This document shows positions 33,841-44,585 of a stretch of 64,000 bases of DNA, piece by piece. A program made the translations under genes and the position numbers. Position 1 is the stretch's first letter. Every line of letters starts with the position of its first letter. The notes beneath the pieces are model-generated. The model was not told the DNA's origin. It searched no databases and saw nothing but the letters and a program-made list of their open reading frames with translations. Source of the DNA: Heterohyrax brucei (lineage: Eukaryota > Chordata > Mammalia > Hyracoidea > Procaviidae); the NCBI GenBank assembly GCA_028571685.1, contig CM053143.1, positions 140,154,829 to 140,218,828 of the forward strand, written 5' to 3'.

Positions 33841-34679
33841 TGTATGCAGTAATTCCGTCTCACATGCTAAATGCTTTCAGAAATTACATAGCCAAAGAGG
33901 CTTTTTCTAGAAATGCATTTTATTAAAATCAGATGGGATATGTTCACTTTTGCTGTGCCATTTAGTTATCTTAGACAAGCCTACAAGTATCCACGAAAAA
34001 CAAAAATGCATAGGAAGCAAACAGGGGCACAATAACTGTGCCAAATCACGAGATCATGAAGCATGGTCTTAGCAATAGGTTCGTTGCCAGGAGGAAACCT
34101 TGAGAATGCCAGACTTCATTGTGCGGATCTAGAAGAAAAAAGCTTGGAAAATAGATCCCATTTTCCCTCTTTAGATTTCTCTGTCAAGATCTATAAAAAG
34201 AATTCAAACTAATTAAGAAGTCCAACTGAGCTGGCTGGTTAACCAGGACAGGCCCAACCTTGAGTTCAGAGAGCTTTCTAATATGTTCCACCCGCCTCTC
34301 TGAAGAACAAAGTTTACAGGATACACCGGAGTCAAAGGAGGCTACTTCTAAAGAGAAAGATGCTTGTACAGTAGCCTAAAACAGCATATCATGGAAGTTT
34401 AACTCAACACTGAAACCACCATCACTCTTAATAAGTTACCCCATGGCCAAAATACTGAATTTCTTTCTTTCTTTCTTTCTTTTAAAAACAAGGTATTTAA
34501 TCACAAAGAAAGCAGCCAACAATAATGTGAAGACATGAAGGCCCTTGAGGATACGCACAATCCTGTCCCAATTTACCCACCCAAATCTAGCATCCAGTGA
34601 GTTGTCTTCATTCCAGAGGATGAACATTTTATTGTCTTCTCCTCCTCTCCGGCCCCATCACACCCATTTGTTGTGGTCA
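33841..34679. other. unique segment with (TTTC)n
   Basis: (TTTC)n at 34460-34483. A minus-strand open frame at 34,436-34,627 contains LLLAAFFVIKYLVF, a membrane-like stretch, but has no splice context and I do not recognise it. Confidence 0.4.
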
Positions 34680-34850
34680 TTCCTGCCTCCCTCTTGCTCC
34701 GCCCTGCCGGGAATTGTTTGTTTCTTCTCACTATCTCTCCAACTCCTTCAAGGTCCAATTCATGCCTTATTTTCCAGGAAATCTTACCAAGTGACACCAG
34801 TCAACATCAATCTCTTCCTTTGCTAACTCTTCTTCCCATTCACTGTCTAA
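34680..34850 (+). mobile_element. L2 LINE fragment
   Basis: 'ccttcaaggtccaattcatg' and 'ttttccaggaaatcttacca' are L2 3'-region phrases. Confidence 0.5.
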
Positions 34851-35129
34851 AACTTGGGAAAGAAAATGGTTTGATCTTAGGAGTTAACAACAAGTGTTAG
34901 CGCTACACAAGCCGTATCCTGAGGATTCCAAAGTCACCTCTAAGCTCCAGACTGCAATGTTTTTTCAGCAATGGCAATGGTACGGGAGGAGCAAAAGAAG
35001 CAGTGTGTGTCAAGTATTTGCCAACCCTGGTGGAAACCACACAACTTGAAGGGGTGTGTATTAGCGTTTAAATTTCCACAGTCTCATATTATGTAGTTTC
35101 ACGTTACAGTCATTCTAACAAGCTTTCAG

Positions 35130-35580
35130 ATTTTAAAGGGGTGGAGTGCTGAAGTTAGAGAGAGAAATGACCATGAAAAATGTCAGAGACAGTTAAATCG
35201 GGCCACTCCGGCAGGACCTCTCAAACTGGCATTCCCTTTTGCCATCAGTTTGACAAGTCTCAGAAAGATCACTTCAGACCTTGGACTGGACTACAAGACA
35301 TGGAGTGATGCTGTAACAAGTGGGCTTCTTGGCTTAAATACATAAGCCGAAAGACTGAGCAGCTCCTGTTTACAGGCTAGGTAGGAGGCTATAGGGGGAC
35401 AGGAGTTGCTTGAAAGCTTGTGGGAAATACAGGGTGGAAAGGAGGTAGGTGCTGTCACCAGGTAGGGAGAGCAGTTAGAGTTGCATAGCAGTGTGTCTGC
35501 CCAGTTTTATATGACAAATTGACTTGGGTTGTAAACTTTCACTTAAAACACAATAAAAAAATATATATATTTTTTATTTT
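35130..35580 (+). mobile_element. L1 3' UTR
   Basis: 'ggtgctgtcaccaggtaggg', 'gagagcagttagagttgcat' and 'tgtaaactttcacttaaaac' match in order the L1 ends at 6.4 and 61.1 kb. It ends in an A/T-rich tail with AATAAA. Confidence 0.7.
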
Positions 35581-36319
35581 TTAAAAAAAGACTATTTCAA
35601 GTATGCACCAAAGGGTAATGGATTTCCTGGTGTGTTTTCTCATAAGGGACCAATGTATAAACCATAGTACTAATGACAGCACTTGGCTTAATGTATTAAT
35701 TTGCAACTGGAAACACCCTTTCCAGAAACTGCATTCCCTAGACCTACTTTTCTAGGATGCTTCCTTCTGAATAGCCAGATACTTAGGAAGCTGAGTCAGT
35801 GTCCCAGAGTTGCCCAGTGAATATAAAATCAAAGCAAGGGAGGTAGATAGTCTTGAAAAAATACTCACACGAGCAATAGCAACCAGAAAAGGTGTCCCTG
35901 CGCTAAAACGGAGTAACCAAGCACACATGTCTATCTGGCTCACTGTCATTCTTCTCTGAGCAGTTTCTCCTTTTCATTTGGTTTTCTAGAATCCATATGG
36001 GCTAACCTGCTTCTTCAGACAGGGTACAAAACATTTGGTTAAAACTGTGTCACCTCCAGCCTTTTCACTATACTGGATTTTAGGCCAATTTTGGACTATG
36101 TGACATCCTCATATTTCCCATAAGTGGGTATTACACTGCCTTCCTTAAGAGCCTTTTCTTACAAGGAACAGAAACCTACTCAAGAAAGTTCATACAAAGC
36201 AATTCATAGAGCTGAGAATCGACATAGCCGCGCTTCATAGAACAGAGCTAGGAGGCTGATCTGACCCAGGCCTACCTTCTCCATCTTCCAAAGGCTGCAG
36301 CGATACTCTCAGTTATTCT
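35581..36319. other. mostly unique segment
   Basis: A short orphan tail 'gacagcacttggcttaatg' lies at 35,672-35,690. Otherwise nothing is recognised. Confidence 0.4.
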
Positions 36320-36331
36320 CTCTCAGAGATG

Positions 36332-36557
36332 AAACCAACTGCCATTGAGTTATTCTAACTGATGGCTATCCTACATGTGTCCAAGTACAGCTATGTTCCA
36401 TATAGTTTTCAATGGCTGGTTTGCTTGTTTGTTGTTTGTTTGTTGGTTGGAAGTAAGTCATCAGGCCTTTCTTCCCAGGCACCTCTGGGTGGATTCAAAC
36501 CTCCAACCTTTCAGTTACTAGCTGAGTATATTCACCACTTACAACACCCAGTGTTTC
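36332..36557 (-). mobile_element. AfroSINE form C with perfect 12-bp target duplication
   Basis: Flanked by CTCTCAGAGATG at 36320-36331 and 36558-36569. Inverted 'gttttcaatggctggtttgc', 'gtcatcaggcctttcttccc' and a (TTTG)-rich internal expansion near 36,420-36,450. Confidence 0.95.
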
Positions 36558-36726
36558 CTCTCAGAGATGGCAAGATCCTTTTCATCTGCTTCTCTTTGTC
36601 TTCTCTTTAACTAACTTCCCCTACTTGTTTATATGTCCAACATAGACAGCAGCCCTAAATTTGGAGAACTCAGACACCTACTGATTGGCTATTGCCTCTG
36701 TCTCTTGGCGCAAATTCTCTACAGAA

Positions 36727-36866
36727 AGAATATGCTATGTCTGCTAACCAAAAGGTTGGCAGTTCAAATCCTCCAGGTGCTCCTTGGAAACTCTATGGGA
36801 CAGTTCTACCTTAACCTCTAGGGTGGCAATGAGTCAGATCCAACTCGACGGTAGTGGGTGGGTCTG
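36727..36866 (+). mobile_element. AfroSINE form A, 5'-truncated
   Basis: 'gctaaccaaaaggttggcag', 'ggtgctccttggaaactcta', tail 'atgagtcagatccaactcga'. Confidence 0.9.
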
Positions 36867-36929
36867 ACTATCCAATGATTTGCTCCATTTGAGTCAGGTG
36901 GTCATCCTGACTTTCCAGTCAAGAATGGG

Positions 36930-37458
36930 GGCTGTCACACGGTACAATATTAGCACTTTGGTGATTTTAAAATATGTCCACAAAGTCTTTGATGTTTCCT
37001 CCTTCAACAGATGTAGACAAATTCCCCTCTCCTTGAGTATAGACTGGACTCAGTGACTCACTTCTACTAAATGAATAAAATTCAGGTGGGTGGGTGTGTG
37101 TGCCTTCAGAGACCAGATCATAAAAGGCATTGCAACTTCTCTCTCTGTTTCTTACTTTGGGGGAAGCTAGCTGACATACCCAAAGTGCACTTCAGCAGAG
37201 GCCCATGTGGCTGAGAACTGACACATGTGACAAACAGCCATGTGAGTGGGCCATTATGGAAGAATTTCCAGTCCCATTCCCCCTCCAGGTGATACTGGCT
37301 TCTGCCAACATCCCAGGTGCAACTTCATAGAAGCCCCAAGACAGAATCACCCAACTAAACTGCTCCGTAAATCTTCACTTATTGTGAGACAATAAATCTA
37401 TGTCGTTTTAAGTCACTAAGTTCTAAAATAGCTACAGAGCAATAAACTAATACAGGTA
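36930..37458 (+). mobile_element. possible ancient LTR-type repeat
   Basis: 'gatgtttcctccttcaacag' near the start and 'ttttaagtcactaagttcta' with 'agcaataaactaatacag' at the end recall an old mammal-wide element. I cannot name the family firmly. Confidence 0.35.
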
Positions 37459-37551
37459 CCAAGATTTATTCTTTTAGGATCTTGAAAGTAGACACTGTTG
37501 TAGAATTTTAATTCTTACATAGAGTTGTTGAAAAAAGTTTAGAAATACCTT

Positions 37552-39885
37552 TTGCAAAAACAAACAGCAACTGTACACCAGATGGAACACATAAGAATCA
37601 AATCAGCTACATCTGTGGAAAGAGACAATGGAATAGTTCAATATCACGTCAGGCAGAATAATGCCAGGGGCCAAGTATGGAACAAATCATCAATTGCTCA
37701 TATGCGAATTCAAGCTGAAGTTGAAGAAAAGAAGAACAAGTCCACAACAGCCAAAATACAACTTCAAGTAAGTCCCACCTGAATTTAGAGACCAACTCAA
37801 GAATATATTTGAAGCATTCAACACTAACAGCCAAAGACCAGACAAGCTGGCATCAAGCATACCATACTTGAAGAAAGCAAGAGGTCACTAAAAAGGCAGG
37901 AAAGAAAGAAAAGAGCCAAATGGATGTCATGAGAAACTCTGAACTTGCTCTTGAAGAGAGAGTAGCTAAAGTGAAAGGACGAATAGTACAGCACAATACT
38001 TGAAGAGAAAGAAGACTTCAAAGAGTGGCTTCAGAAGTGAAACTGAGGTATTTTGATGACATGTGTAAAGATCTGACCATAGAAAACCAAATGGGAAGAG
38101 TACACTAGGCAACTCTCAAGCTGAAAGAACTGAGGAAAAAATTCAGACGTTGAATTGCAGTATTGAGGGATTCTATGGGCACAATTCATTAACAACCTGC
38201 GTTACACAGACGACACCACCTTACTTGCTGGAAATGAAGAAGGCTTGAGACACTTACTGATGAAGATCAAGGACCACAGCCTCCAGTATGGATTGTATCT
38301 CAATATCAGGAAAACAAAAATCCTCACAACTGGACCAGTAAGCAACATTGTCATAAGTGGAGAAAAGATTGAAGTTGTCAAGGATTTCATTGTATTTGGG
38401 TCCACAATTAACATCCATGGAAGCAGCAGTCAAGAAATCAAAAGACGCATTGCATTGAGAAAACCTGCTGCAAAGCCAGCCAAAAGCCAAGTGCAAGGAC
38501 CTCTTTAAAGTATTCAGAAGTAAGGATGTCACTTTGAAGACTAAAGCGCACCTGACCCAAGCCATGGTATTTTCAATCACATCAGATGCATGCAAAAGCT
38601 GGACAATGAACAAAGAAGACAGAAGAAGAATTGATGCCTTTGAATTGTGGTTCTGGAGAACAATGTTGAATGTACCATGGACCACCAAAAGAACCAATAG
38701 ATCTGTTCTGGAAGAAGTACAACCCAAGTGCTCCTTCAAAGCAAAGATCACAAGACTGCATCTTACATACTTCGGACATGTTGTCAGGAAGGATCAGTCC
38801 CTGGATAAGGACACCATGCTTGGTAGAGGACAGGGTCAGAGAAAAAGAGGAAGATCCTCAATGAGATGGATTGACACAGTGGCCACAACAATGGGCTTAA
38901 GCATAAAAATGACTGTGGACATGGCACAAGACCAGGCAGTGTTTCGTTCTGGTGTTCATAGGGTTGCTATGAGTTGGAACCGACTCGACGGCACCTATAA
39001 TGGGAAAACAACATGGGCACAATACTGAATGAAAAGGAAGCATCAAATAAAGACAAAAGAAAAAGGATGGGTTGAAGCTATTTTAGGAGGTAGCAATATG
39101 ATGAAGGACCGACGGTACTGAAAGAAGAGGTCCAAACTGCACTGAAGGTACTGGCAAAACATTGATACAATGGCAATTGAGATGTTTCAACAAACAAATG
39201 CAAGTGCCGTAACTGCTCCCTCATTTATACCAAGAAATTTGACAGACAGCTACCTGGGCAACTGACTAGAAGAGATCCATATTTGTACCCATTCCAAAGA
39301 AAAGTGATATAATGGAATGTGGAAGTTACTGAAAAATATCAACCACCAGTAAAATTTTGCTGAATACCATTCAAAATGGTTGTAGCAGTACATCCACGGG
39401 GAAGGGCCGGAAATCCAAACCCGATTCAGAAGACCACATAGAACAAGGTGTATCATTGCTGATACCAGATGGAGCCTGGCTGAAAGAGAATATCAGAAAG
39501 ATGTTTACCTACGTTTTATCTACTATGTAAAGGCATTCAACTGTGTGGATCACAACAGATTATGCGTAACATTGTGAAGAATGGGAATTCTAGAACATTT
39601 AATTGTGCGTATGAGGCACATAGGCCAAGAGACAGCAGTTTGAACAGAACAGGGGGATACTGTGAGGTTTAAAGTCAAGAAAGATGTATGTCAGAGTTAT
39701 ATCCTTTCCCCATACCTATTCAGTCTGAATGCTGAGCAAATAATCTGAGAAGCTGGGCTATATGAAGAGCAATGGCGAAGGCTCTTAAAGAAGGCAATAC
39801 CAGAAGGTAATACCAGAGTTACGAGCATGGAATAGTCTTCAGAAGTTATTGCTGAAAAGAGTAAGTTGATTTAATTGTGCTCTTG
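37552..39885 (+). pseudogene. outer RTE LINE, split by a second RTE copy
   Basis: Part 1 (37552-38185) is the linker between endonuclease and reverse transcriptase. Part 2 (39024-39885) continues with the start of the reverse transcriptase ('caattgagatgtttcaacaa', 'gggaattctagaacatttaa'). The order in the element is continuous across the inner copy. Both parts are full of stops. The element ends before its catalytic and 3' regions. Confidence 0.85.
38186..39012 (+). pseudogene. inner RTE LINE, 5'-truncated, with 11-bp target duplication
   Basis: ATGGGCACAAT at 38175-38185 and 39013-39023 flanks it. The copy starts just before the reverse transcriptase catalytic motif, read as YTDD (38203-38214) where the family usually has YADD. 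It continues with LLMKIKDHSLQYGLYLNIRK and NKEDRRRIDAFELWFWRTML and ends 'cgactcgacggcaccta'. About 22 extra bases near 38,475-38,500 ('ccagccaaaagccaagtg' region) shift the frame. The 164-codon frame 38,534-39,028 is still open, so this copy is young, but it is incomplete and cannot act alone. Confidence 0.95.
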
Positions 39886-39898
39886 TGGGTCTGATACG

Positions 39899-40159
39899 AT
39901 AACCCCCCGGTGATTCAGTGATGACGTACTGGCCTGCTAACCCAAACCAAAAGAACAAACCCAGTGCCGTGGAGGCCATTCTGATTCATAGACTCTATAG
40001 GGCAGGATAGAACTGCCCCACCGTGTCCAAGGAGCACCTGGCAGATCTGAACTGCCAACCTTTCAATCAGCAGACATAGCACTTAACCACAACACCACTC
40101 GGATTTCCACTTGCCTGTTAACCTAAAGGTTACCAGTTCAAACCCACTATCCTGCCCAG
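39899..40159 (+). mobile_element. AfroSINE head, split by another SINE
   Basis: Left part 39899-39942 ('cccccggtgattcagtgatg'), right part 40109-40159 ('aacctaaaggttaccagttc'). It lacks a tail. Confidence 0.75.
39943..40108 (-). mobile_element. AfroSINE form A nested in a SINE, 15-bp duplication
   Basis: actggcctgctaacc (39928-39942) and acttgcctgttaacc (40109-40123) flank an inverted SINE with 'gttctgattcat'-like tail remnants near 39,980, 'gtccaaggagcacctggcag' and head 'cacaacaccactcggatttc'. Two mismatches in 15. Confidence 0.9.
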
Positions 40160-40258
40160 GGAAACCCTAGTGACATAGTGGTTAAGTGCCACGTCTGTTA
40201 ACCAAAAGGTTGGCGGTTCGAATACACCAGTCTTTGGAAACTCTGGGGCAGTTGCCTA
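40160..40258 (+). mobile_element. AfroSINE form A head, 3'-truncated
   Basis: Well-preserved RNA polymerase III boxes: A-box-like tgacatagtggttaag (40171-40186) and B-box-like ggttcgaatacacc (40215-40228). The tail is missing. Confidence 0.85.
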
Positions 40259-40552
40259 TGTGTCAAAATTGGTTGGAGGCCTGATTACACTTCATCCCAG
40301 CCAGAGGGCAGGCTGCTTCCAAGACTGCTGGAAGATGTGGCCTTCCCGATGATTCATCTGGTCAGCCAGCTGGCCCTGCCTCCCCTCCAGACTCCTAAGG
40401 TGCAGCTGGCACCCTATCAGAGAGTAGGGGAAGCCTTTTTTTAGTGACTTTTATATTAAGTATCCTACCGGTGAGCTGGTACTTCTTCCTGAAAGATCTG
40501 CAAGCGAAAGAATTTCCTCTATGTGTATATATATTCTATGTCTGTATATGTA

Positions 40553-40712
40553 TGGAAACCCTGGTGACCTAGCATTAAGTGCTATGGCTGCTAACCAAAT
40601 GGCCAGGGTTCAAATCCACCAGACACTCCTTGGAAGCTCTGTGAGGCAGTTCTACTCTGCCCTAGGGTCACTATGAATCAGATTCAACTTGATGGCAATG
40701 GGTTTTTGGTAT
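40553..40712 (+). mobile_element. AfroSINE form A in a TA-rich repeat
   Basis: 'ggaaaccctggtgacctagc', 'actccttggaagctctgtga', tail 'cactatgaatcagattcaac'. 'tatgtctgtatatgtat'-like sequence lies on both sides (40,526-40,552 and 40,713-40,745). Confidence 0.9.
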
Positions 40713-40946
40713 ACATCTTATATATATGTGTCTATATATACATAGCCAAGCCAAGGTAGCCACATTTACCTTAGTTTCGATTGGATAAAGAAATGAATTG
40801 AGACTTTTTTTCTTTTTATCTAAGCTTGTAACTCTGCTCAAAGCATAACAAGTTCCCCCATGGGAAAAGCTGGTTTACACCAGTCTGGGTCAGCTTGGGG
40901 TCAGGAGCCAGCTCTTGCCGGTGAAGTATCCCAGAGCCAGCCCTGC

Positions 40947-41066
40947 CCTTCCCTGCCCTCCTTCTCCCTCCTTCCTCCTCCCTCCCTTTCTCCTCGCCTC
41001 TCCCTTTATCACTCTCCCCTCCCCCACCCCCTCCTCGCTCCCTTCTCCTCTTCCTCCCTCTCCCGC
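40947..41066. repeat. long pyrimidine tract
   Basis: About 120 bp of nearly pure C/T on the plus strand ('cttctccctccttcctcctc' and similar), within 1.4 kb that is otherwise poor in repeats. Such mirror-rich tracts can form triplex DNA or lie near promoters; no gene is visible here. Confidence 0.85.
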
Positions 41067-42127
41067 TGCGTGTGCCCTTGACTAGAATTTCTTTTCCTGC
41101 CCCTCCTCCATTGCTTTACCGGGTATTGAGTGACGGGCTGCAGCCATTCAATGCTGAAGCCCAGAAAATGAAATCAGATTTTTCCTTTCTTTTCCCCTCC
41201 CACTTACCCCCCTTCCACCACTCCAACCCCAGTCCAAACACCAACCAACAAACAAACTTCTAAAATAATGCAATATCAGAACTGGTGGAACCAAGCCAAA
41301 GCCAAGCCAAGTGCTGTCGACCAAAGCATTTCTAATAAAAGAAGGTGGGAAGGCAGTGAAAAGAGAGAAAAAAAATGGAAATTTCGACTCCTTCCTCCTC
41401 CAAGGGAGCTAAGAAAAAAAAAAAGAAAGAAAAGAAAAATCCTACAGGCAAGTAGGCCATCCTCCATATAGGGCGAATCCAGTTTCCTCAGGTAGCACAT
41501 TCCAGAGAGAGAACTAAATTGCCCAGGAATGCTGACACAGGCCACAGAAATACACACTTCAATAAAGCTACAGGAATTGTTTACAGGCCTCCTTGGAAGA
41601 TGCCAAAGGGTTTAACAGTTGTGGCATCTCTCATCAGCCCATTCTGGTGCTGGCTGAGTTGTAGCAGCTCCCTTCTTTCCTGCTGGAAAAGCTGAAGCAA
41701 CGCAGAGACTTGCCCAGGGTCACACAGAAGCTTGAGTCAGAAATAGCTCTGACTCTGCCTTCCTGGCTCTAACCATTAGACAACAGTGCCTTATTACTGC
41801 CCCACCACTTGAATCTGAATCATTTAAATTGCTCCTAATTGAAGGTCTGCAGTGAATTGTAATCTCCATGTGACTCTAACTGACAGGCAAGCCGAGAGAC
41901 AGGAATGACTGAAGTTTTACTAACAGCTGAATATGGAATGAAAACCCTAGGGGGCAGGGAACACGTGTATAAAAAGTTTGGAAACTCAATTTTGAAGCTG
42001 CTGGTATCATGTTTAGAATTTTTTTTTTTAAATGAATTTGAAATTGTTGCCTCCAATTTTTAACTCTGTGGGGAAGAGAAATGCTTGTCCTTCAAGTAGT
42101 GGTTGTTCAGAAAGGAATCTGGAGGTC
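41067..42127. other. mostly unique segment
   Basis: Includes an inverted orphan tail 'aagccaagtgctgtcgacca' at 41,299-41,320, an A-rich patch at 41,410-41,440 and a MIR-like stretch at 41,690-41,795 ('cttgcccagggtcacacaga'). Confidence 0.45.
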
Positions 42128-42220
42128 ACACAGTTTTGAAAGAGCCTCTGGTAGATTTGAACTGCCAACCTTCTGGTTGCCAGCCATAGTTCTTAACTAC
42201 TATACCACTAGGGTAATCCA
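42128..42220 (-). mobile_element. AfroSINE form A, tail lost
   Basis: 'gtagatttgaactgccaacc', 'ccagccatagttcttaacta', 'ctataccactagggtaatcc'. Confidence 0.8.
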
Positions 42221-42312
42221 TCTGGGTGGTAAATCTCTGACACTTCCAAGGAAGTGTGAAACTTCCTTTTTGTGCCAACTAAATCATCACCTCATATTGG
42301 TGATGAAACTCT

Positions 42313-42470
42313 TCAGAAACCCTGATGGCGTAGTGGGTTAAGTGCTAAGTCTGTTAACAAAACGTCAGCAGTTCAAATCCACCAGGTGCTCATTGGAAAC
42401 TCTATGTGGCAGTTCTACTCTGATCTCTATGGTCACTATGAGTAGGACCCAACTCGACGCCACCGGGGCT
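42313..42470 (+). mobile_element. AfroSINE form A
   Basis: 'gaaaccctgatggcgtagtg', 'gtgctcattggaaactctat', tail 'tgagtaggacccaactcgac'. First of three same-strand SINEs in a row. Confidence 0.9.
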
Positions 42471-42477
42471 CTGGGAC

Positions 42478-42625
42478 CAGATAGGTGACACAGTGGTTAA
42501 ATGCTACGGTTGTTAACCAAAAGGTCAGCAGTTTGAATCAGCCAGGGACTCCTTGGAAACTCTATGGGGCAATTCTACTCTGCTCTACATGTCGACTACG
42601 GGTCAGAACGAACTGGATGGCATTG
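42478..42625 (+). mobile_element. AfroSINE form A
   Basis: 'aggtgacacagtggttaaat', 'gactccttggaaactctatg', tail 'gggtcagaacgaactggatg'. Confidence 0.9.
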
Positions 42626-42656
42626 TTTTTGTTTTTTTTTCACCAGGTAGGGGAAA

Positions 42657-42858
42657 GGAGCCCTGGTGGTACAGTGGTTAAGTGCTCAGCTGCTAACCCA
42701 AAGATTGCTGGTTAGAAACCACCAAGCTGCTCTACACAAGAAAGACATGGCAGTACACTTCTGTAAAGCTTTGTAGTTTTAGAAACCCCATGAGAGAGTT
42801 CTGCTGTTTCCTATAAAGTCACTGTAAGTCGGAAATGGGTTTGAGGTTTGGGTTTCCC
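42657..42858 (+). mobile_element. AfroSINE form B
   Basis: 'gagccctggtggtacagtgg', 'cacttctgtaaagctttgta', tail 'cactgtaagtcggaaatggg'. Confidence 0.85.
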
Positions 42859-43094
42859 GGTAGAGGTAAGGGGAGGAGGCTGGGGTCAGTGAGGCAACCA
42901 GGTATGTACATTCATACCTGTACACAAGGCTGAACACCTGCTCATACAGGAAAAGAAAGTAAATTCCATCCAGCAAATTGCTCTAACTGATTCACTAGTC
43001 CACTCAGAGACGCCACCTACCTGCTCGCAGGTATTCAGGTAAACCATAGGTAGGCGGGACCTACAGACTGCTTCAGTAGCTTAAGGTTCCAGCA

Positions 43095-43302
43095 ATGCTC
43101 TGTATGTGTCCAGGCTTCCGTGATGTCACACATTTCCTGCTCCCGGCCGACCAGTACTCATGTCTCTCCTCCAGACACCTGTACACCAAGGCTGAAGCTT
43201 GTCACAGCTGGCGCAGCCCAAGGAGTTGCTTCATTCACTCACCGGGGATGAGAGCTGCTCAGCTGCTGCTGGTTTGAGAGCTCCAGACAAACTGTTGGAA
43301 AG
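43095..43302 (+). other. exon-like non-coding segment with consensus donor
   Basis: GGAAAG|gtgagt at 43302/43303 is a near-perfect donor. A pyrimidine tract and AG ('tgtctctcctccag') end at 43,174, which would give a 128-bp exon. 'gtgatgtcac', close to a cAMP response site, lies just upstream at about 43,120. All three frames contain stops, so it would be a UTR or non-coding exon. The region is free of repeats and relatively GC-rich. Chance is a real possibility. Confidence 0.25.
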
Positions 43303-43626
43303 GTGAGTTGATGCCCTCCATTTTTCTTGCTTGTTATGTAGACCACTAATGCCTGAGAGATATGAATAGAGAATTTGAACGAAAATTATGCACTGGGTGG
43401 CTTGGCCCCAGGTCGTTGCCCAAGAGGAAAAAGCTCTTTTAAGGGAGAAGAAGAGAAGGATGGGCTTGGCATTTTGATTGCAGGGTATAAAGTTCTCCCA
43501 GACCAGATTTTTAATCTATTTTCTTTCTCGTAAGTATTCATCCAGCCTCTGTCTATCTGCAAAATTGATGTGTGAGTGTGTGTTTTGTTGTTGTTTTGTT
43601 TTGCTTTTTAAATCCTGGAGAAGAGA

Positions 43627-43757
43627 GGAGCCGTGGTGGCTCGGTGGTTAGGAGTTCCCTGCTAATGACAAGGTCTGCGGTTTGAAACCACCAGCCCCTC
43701 CTTGCGAAGGGCCGGTCTTGCTCTGTCATGTAGGCTCTTTCAGAATCGGAATCAACT
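43627..43757 (+). mobile_element. AfroSINE form A, diverged
   Basis: 'ggagccgtggtggctcggtg', 'ggtctgcggtttgaaaccac' and tail remnant 'cagaatcggaatcaactttt'. Confidence 0.75.
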
Positions 43758-44585
43758 TTTTAAAGACTTAGTTTCCAGGTACAGACCTGTTCAGCCCGTT
43801 TGCTGGGGATTGGGAGGGCCAGTGCCGAGTTCAGAGGTGCCTTGCTTTCTGCGTTATCTCATTACATCTAAACCTGTGACACGTCCCTAGATTTCCGCCC
43901 CCACGCCTCCAAAGCCTGTTCCTCGGCAGGTCAGTTCTGTTGCCCTGCGCCGGAGTTCTCCACTCCAGCTCCCTCACACTCTGTTCTCGAAAAATGGCTA
44001 GCGCTTCCCTTTGCTCTTGTTGACCAAATCTTTAAAAACACCTTGCCATGTGGATTAGAATTGTTTGCATTCACACTTCAACTGCTTGCCTGCTGACCTT
44101 GGATTAAGGCAAAGGTTATTTCCTCAAGGCCGCAAGAATATAACATCAAGTCTAGTGGTTTGAGTTTTGGTTTTTTTCCTTCTTTATGCTGTTGCAACTC
44201 CTTTCTTCTGCTTTTTCTGTTTCTTTTAATAACAAATATACTGAGGTGATTGTTGTGCCTGGACCTGACTTTTTTGTTTGTTTGTTTTAAAGTAATGTTA
44301 CCTCTAGAATCCATTTTTATTTCTTAACCCTGATCACACAGCCTGTTATGTCTGTTTGGGGGCAGCCCAATAGCCACACTCGCACCCAACACTTCTGTTA
44401 GAGAAAGGTTTAGGAACCATCTCCAAACCAAACTCCCTGGGATAAAATGGAAAACCTGGGGAAAGCAACCTGGAAGCCAACTGATTCTGAATGTCTTCCT
44501 GGGCTGTTTCTCGGAGGCTTCTGTTACCAGTATGTTTGCAGGGAAATAATGAGAGGGTGATGCTCATTCTCACCCGCCCAAAAGC
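43758..44585. other. repeat-poor segment
   Basis: GC-richer around 43,880-43,970 but with few CpG. No exon, promoter or repeat is clearly recognised. Confidence 0.45.

Noticed and set aside
34436..34627. Small membrane-protein-like frame on the minus strand
   Set aside because: No recognised family, no splice context, and it ends in a (TTTC)n repeat; likely chance.
38254..38751. 165-codon minus-strand open frame, the longest in the window
   Set aside because: It is the antisense of the plus-strand RTE reverse transcriptase, which carries the recognisable motifs.
40171..40228. tRNA gene, because both polymerase III boxes are present
   Set aside because: No cloverleaf can be drawn with paired stems; it is a SINE head followed by SINE sequence.
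41940..41985. TATA-like 'gtataaaaag' as a promoter
   Set aside because: No exon, start site or GC-rich context follows; such words are common by chance.
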